From Clostridia bacterium (lineage in GTDB: Bacteria > Bacillota_A > Clostridia > Oscillospirales > Butyricicoccaceae): a stretch of DNA of 8,821 bases. The translations under genes and the position numbers were made by a program. The stretch's first letter is position 1, and each line of letters opens with the position of its first letter. The DNA is taken from the NCBI GenBank assembly GCA_017548175.1, contig JAFYMZ010000144.1, forward strand, positions 1 through 8,821, read 5' to 3'. This document shows positions 6,385-8,821 of this stretch, one piece after another. A model generated the notes under the pieces. That model saw nothing but the letters and a program-made list of their open reading frames with translations, made no database searches and was not told the DNA's origin.

Positions 6385-6864
6385 ATGGCATTTTTTGAAA
6401 GACTGAGTGCAATGGCAAAGGCAGCCTCCAGCAAGGCAAGTGTGCTGGCAAGAGATGCTGCCGACAAGGCAAGTGAACTGGCAAAGACTGCTGCAGACAA
6501 GGCAAGCACCGCCATTGAGGTGGGCAAGCTGAACAGCCAGATCCGCAATGAGAATGACCGCATTGCGATGGCAAAAAGTCAGATGGGACACTTGATCTGG
6601 GAGCGCTTTTCCGCAGGTGAGGCATTGGATGCAGAATTGCAGAGTCAGTGTCAGAAGATCGTCGTGGCTCTGTGCAACATTGATGCACTGAATGACCAGA
6701 TCGAAGCACTGAAGGCGGAAGACAATCAGCCGGAGGCGGCGGAAGCGGAAATCGTCGAAGAAGTCGAAGCGGCCGAAGCAATCGAAGACGAAATCGTGGT
6801 TGAGATCTTTGATGAGGAAGAAGCGGCTGCGGAAGAGGCAGAGGAAAAGACCGAAGACCAGTAA
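6385..6864 (+). CDS. Helical 11-residue-repeat protein with acidic tail, function unknown
   Basis: A 159-residue protein of no recognised function. After MAFFERLSAMAKAA it has three 11-residue repeats (15-25, 26-36, 37-47) built on xxKASxLAxxA, like the amphipathic 11-mer helices of LEA or apolipoprotein-type proteins. A predicted coiled-coil region (about 48-112) follows, with VGKLNSQIRNENDRI and LCNIDALNDQIEALKAED. The tail (112-159) is very acidic: 23 of 48 residues are Asp or Glu and one is basic. No signal peptide or membrane segment is seen. The short MAFF start followed by an Ala/Lys helix resembles small cytoplasmic coiled-coil proteins of gut Clostridia, some of which end in a zinc ribbon; none is present here. 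The ATG at 6385 follows GGAGG (6373-6377) by 7 bases. The gene has its own extended -10 promoter and terminator, so it is a single-gene unit. Confidence 0.85.
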   Translation: MAFFERLSAMAKAASSKASVLARDAADKASELAKTAADKASTAIEVGKLNSQIRNENDRIAMAKSQMGHLIWERFSAGEALDAELQSQCQKIVVALCNIDALNDQIEALKAEDNQPEAAEAEIVEEVEAAEAIEDEIVVEIFDEEEAAAEEAEEKTEDQ

Positions 6865-6878
6865 GCATAGACAAACTG

Positions 6879-6908
6879 CCCGCGGGAAAAACTCCCGCGG
6901 GTTTCTTT
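6879..6908 (+). terminator. Intrinsic terminator after the 11-residue-repeat protein gene
   Basis: A 9-bp stem, CCCGCGGGA (6879-6887) with TCCCGCGGG (6893-6901), closes an AAAAC loop and is followed by TTTCTTT (6902-6908). It lies 15 bases after the stop codon. The T-run is interrupted by one C, so some read-through into the CDF gene is possible. Confidence 0.85.
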
Positions 6909-6924
6909 CCGGCAGGTGATTTGC

Positions 6925-6934
6925 CGATGCATCG
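6925..6934. promoter_or_regulatory. Perfect 10-bp palindrome CGATGCATCG upstream of the CDF gene
   Basis: CGATGCATCG is self-complementary and lies 31 bases before the CDF transporter start, in a leader where I cannot identify a convincing -35/-10 pair. It overlaps a small inverted repeat CGGCA/TGCCG (6910-6914 and 6922-6926). It could be an operator for a dimeric regulator, but a palindrome of this length can also occur by chance. Confidence 0.25.
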
Positions 6935-6964
6935 CAGAATAGAGAGAAAGCGAGAGGATTTTGA

Positions 6965-8131
6965 ATGATTACACTTTTGGCAAAATGGTGGGTGCCCAAA
7001 GACGGTGACCCCGCGTCTCCTGCCGTGCGGCAGGCGTACGGCACTCTGTGCGGCGTGGTGGGTATCCTACTGAATCTGGTGCTGTTTGCCGGTAAGTTTT
7101 TGGCCGGTACCATCAGCGGCTCGGTGGCCATTACGGCAGATGCCTTTAATAATCTGGCGGACAGCGGCAGCAGTGTGGTGACGCTGCTGGGCTTTAAGTT
7201 GGCCAATCGCAAGCCCGACCCGGAGCATCCCTTCGGTCACGGCCGTATGGAATATGTGTCCGGTCTGGTGGTAGCGGCACTGATTTTGCTGATGGGTTTT
7301 GAATTGGGCAAGAGTTCCTTTGAGAAGATCCTGCATCCGGAACCGGTGCAGTTCAGCTGGGTCACTGCCGGTATTTTGCTGGCATCCGTGGCGGTGAAGG
7401 TATATATGTCGATGTACAATCGCAGTGTGGGCAAGAAGATCAATTCTACGGCTATGCTGGCTACGGCGGCCGACTGCCTCAGCGACTCTATGTCTACCGC
7501 TGCCGTGCTGGTGGCGACCTTCGTGGGATATTTCTTCCGGTGGCAGATCGACGGCTGGGTGGGTATGCTGGTGGCGTGCCTGATCCTGTGGGCCGGTTAT
7601 AATGCGGCGAAGGATACCATTGATCCCTTGATGGGTCAGGCTCCCGAGCCGGAACTGGTGAAGCAGATCGAGGAGACGGTGCTGAGCTTTGAACCCATTC
7701 ATTCCATTCACGATCTGGTGGTGCACGATTACGGCCCCGGCCGGATGATGATCACCCTGCATGCTGAAGTGCCGGCGACCGGTGACCTGCTGGAGATGCA
7801 CGATGCCATCGACTTGGCGGAAAAGACGCTGAACGAGCGCTTTAACTGCATGTCCACCATTCATATGGATCCGGTGGCGGTAGAGGATGAACACACCCGG
7901 AATCTGCGGCAGCAGGTAGCGGCGCTGGTGCAGACCATCAGCCCCGATTTTACCATTCACGATTTCCGTATGGTAGAGGGTCCCAGCCACACCAACCTGA
8001 TTTTTGACGTAGTGGTGCCCCATTCCTATAAAGGCACCCTGCATCAGGTCGAGGCAAAGGTGCGGGAACTGGTGGAACAGATGGAAGGTACTTATTACGC
8101 AGTGGTTATCGCGGAACATTCTTACGTATAA
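6965..8131 (+). CDS. CDF-family metal cation transporter with duplicated C-terminal domain
   Basis: A 388-residue cation diffusion facilitator, expected to export divalent metal in exchange for protons. Six membrane segments lie at about 27-48, 52-80, 97-118, 131-152, 160-191 and 197-214. The motif SVAITADAFNNLAD (53-66) is in TM2 and HPFGHGRMEY (88-97) follows it; TM5 carries DCLSD (170-174). The metal site thus reads NxxxD (62, 66) in TM2 and DxxxD (170, 174) in TM5. Classic zinc transporters have a histidine here, so manganese, iron or another metal is at least as likely; the ion is unassigned. The cytoplasmic part looks like two copies of the CDF C-terminal domain (about 228-304 and 310-388). 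AGAGGA (6953-6958) precedes the ATG by 6 bases. The gene is flanked by terminators on both sides and is probably transcribed alone, though a promoter is not clear. Confidence 0.93.
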   Translation: MITLLAKWWVPKDGDPASPAVRQAYGTLCGVVGILLNLVLFAGKFLAGTISGSVAITADAFNNLADSGSSVVTLLGFKLANRKPDPEHPFGHGRMEYVSGLVVAALILLMGFELGKSSFEKILHPEPVQFSWVTAGILLASVAVKVYMSMYNRSVGKKINSTAMLATAADCLSDSMSTAAVLVATFVGYFFRWQIDGWVGMLVACLILWAGYNAAKDTIDPLMGQAPEPELVKQIEETVLSFEPIHSIHDLVVHDYGPGRMMITLHAEVPATGDLLEMHDAIDLAEKTLNERFNCMSTIHMDPVAVEDEHTRNLRQQVAALVQTISPDFTIHDFRMVEGPSHTNLIFDVVVPHSYKGTLHQVEAKVRELVEQMEGTYYAVVIAEHSYV

Positions 8132-8145
8132 GCATAGAAACGGCA

Positions 8146-8175
8146 ACGGCGCACCCGAAAGGGTGCGCCGTTTTT
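8146..8175 (+). terminator. Intrinsic terminator after the CDF gene
   Basis: An 11-bp stem, ACGGCGCACCC (8146-8156) with GGGTGCGCCGT (8161-8171), closes a stable GAAA tetraloop, with TTTTT at 8171-8175. It lies 14 bases after the CDF stop. It is also about 20 bases after the spoIIID stop on the other strand, where the T-run is poor, so it may serve convergent spoIIID less efficiently. Confidence 0.93.
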
Positions 8176-8190
8176 GTCAGATGCGATGGG

Positions 8191-8448
8191 TTACAACCGG
8201 CGCATTTGCCGGTATTTTTCACGGGTGGCGGCCCCGCCCCGGATGTGGCGCTGGTTTTTGTTGGTTTCCAGCACTTGATGCACTTGGGTGTGCAGGCTCC
8301 GGTTGATCTGCAGCAGTCGGGCGGTCACATCCTTATGGACCGTGGATTTGCTGACGCCAAACTTTTTTGCCGCTGCACGCACGGTGGCGCCGGTCTCGAT
8401 GATGTACCGGGCGATCTCGATGCAGCGGTCCTCTCCCTGTTGATTCAC
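8191..8448 (-). CDS. spoIIID: Sporulation transcription factor SpoIIID
   Basis: An 85-residue DNA-binding protein. The helix-turn-helix TVRAAAKKFGVSKSTVHKD (22-40) and the C-terminal RHIRGGAATREKY (67-79) match Bacillus SpoIIID closely, and the length is right. SpoIIID acts in the mother cell, switching on and off subsets of genes after sigma-E becomes active. The start is GTG at 8448, with GGAGG at 8462-8458, a 9-base gap. A sigma-E-like promoter lies upstream. The gene is convergent with the CDF gene and divergent from the DUF3841 gene. It implies that the organism carries at least part of the endospore programme; other spore genes are not in this window. Confidence 0.96.
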   Translation of the reverse strand: MNQQGEDRCIEIARYIIETGATVRAAAKKFGVSKSTVHKDVTARLLQINRSLHTQVHQVLETNKNQRHIRGGAATREKYRQMRRL

Positions 8449-8481
8449 GGGTGCACACCTCCAAAGCTCTTTCGCTGGTTC

Positions 8482-8510
8482 ATTCTATGCGCGCCCGTAG
8501 GGACCTATGC
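8482..8510 (-). promoter_or_regulatory. Sigma-E-like promoter of spoIIID
   Basis: On the minus strand, CATAGAAT (8489-8482) differs at one base from the sigma-E -10 consensus CATACAAT as I recall it. The -35 region GCATAGG (8510-8504) carries the core ATA, with 14 bases between the two. The start would be near 8475, about 27 bases before the GTG. In Bacillus, spoIIID is a sigma-E gene, which agrees. The consensus is from memory, and the -35 match is only partial. Confidence 0.5.
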
Positions 8511-8541
8511 GGAAAAATATATGGCTATTTGGCGTAAAGTT

Positions 8542-8550
8542 TGCTACAAT
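8542..8550 (+). promoter_or_regulatory. Extended -10 promoter of the DUF3841 gene
   Basis: TGC-TACAAT (8542-8550) is an extended -10 box; the -35 region (TGGCTA at 8522-8527) is poor. Transcription would start near 8557, leaving a leader of about 21 bases with GGAGG at 8567-8571. The arrangement matches that of the 11-residue-repeat gene promoter in this window. Confidence 0.55.
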
Positions 8551-8577
8551 ATAGAAAAAGGTGAACGGAGGGGAAGC

Positions 8578-8821
8578 ATGGGAAAGATCAAGGTTTGGAC
8601 AAGACAGCACCGCAGTGTGCTGGAGACTCTGCAGCAGGAGGGGCGGTACCGCGCCAAGCGGGAGTTTATCCGGATGGATCTGCAGGAGCATGCCGATCTG
8701 GTGCTGGAGACCTATGACTGGTTGGTGCGTTCTTGCCCCGATGCGGCAAACCGACCGGCCGATGTGGAATATCCGGTGTGGGTATCCTTCCGACGGGATG
8801 CCACCATGCTGCCCGATGCCA
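8578..8821 (+). CDS. DUF3841 domain protein, N-terminal part only
   Basis: An open frame from ATG 8578 to the right edge (81 complete codons). The start MGKIKVWTRQHRSVLETL, followed by GRYRAKREFI, a helix LQEHADLVLETYDWLV, and then DVEYPVWVSF, matches the DUF3841 family of Firmicutes as I know it. Its function is unknown; no catalytic motif is visible in the part present. GGAGG at 8567-8571 gives a 6-base gap to the ATG. It is transcribed divergently from spoIIID, with its promoter about 30 bases from the spoIIID promoter, but nothing else ties it to sporulation. Confidence 0.78.
   Translation, partial: MGKIKVWTRQHRSVLETLQQEGRYRAKREFIRMDLQEHADLVLETYDWLVRSCPDAANRPADVEYPVWVSFRRDATMLPDA

Noticed and set aside
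6921..6940. TTGCCG and CAGAAT as a promoter for the CDF gene
   Set aside because: The two boxes are only 8 bases apart, far too close for a sigma-A promoter.
7067..8146. A 359-codon minus-strand open frame opposite the CDF gene
   Set aside because: It starts in the terminator stem and is an antisense shadow of the CDF coding sequence.

Overview
The window comes from a bacterial chromosome with moderately high G+C. Its proteins and its gene starts (strong AGGAGG-type ribosome binding sites, some GTG starts) look like those of a Clostridia-class Firmicute, most likely a gut Oscillospirales/Ruminococcaceae-type organism. The best lineage markers are a clear SpoIIID sporulation regulator, a DUF951 protein, an S1-domain protein of a type I associate with this order, a DUF3841 protein, and an M50-like membrane protease. 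The assignment rests on recognised protein patterns only. I see no phage, transposon, CRISPR array, tRNA or rRNA.

Layout. Bases 1-648 (minus) hold the N-terminal part of an S1 RNA-binding protein that runs off the left edge. A divergent intergenic region with a promoter at 717-744 starts a plus-strand run of five closely spaced genes: DUF951 (779-976), a uridine phosphorylase-family enzyme (990-1763), an L-threonine aldolase (1842-2873), NAD synthetase (2891-3637) and an RluA-family pseudouridine synthase (3702-4358). The run ends at a strong bidirectional terminator (4357-4397). Convergent to it, on the minus strand, lie uracil-DNA glycosylase ung and, after it in the same transcript, an M50-like membrane metalloprotease. 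The ung promoter is back-to-back with that of a plus-strand gene (6385-6864) for a small 11-residue-repeat protein with an acidic tail, which ends in its own terminator. A cation diffusion facilitator (CDF) transporter follows (6965-8131), with a GAAA-loop terminator. Then comes minus-strand spoIIID (8191-8448) with a sigma-E-like promoter, and finally the start of a divergent DUF3841 gene cut by the right edge.

Function. This is mostly housekeeping: nucleoside salvage, amino-acid and NAD metabolism, RNA modification, uracil repair, metal export and sporulation control. The five-gene run does not form one obvious pathway, although phosphorolysis, glycine/threonine interconversion and NAD synthesis all touch central cofactor and nucleotide pools. 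I did not find a clearly new biological system. The points most worth a second look are the 11-residue-repeat acidic protein, the 21-bp-period repeat and hairpin between the phosphorylase and aldolase genes, the duplicated C-terminal module of the CDF transporter, and the sigma-E-like spoIIID promoter. No gene-free stretch exceeds about 150 bases.
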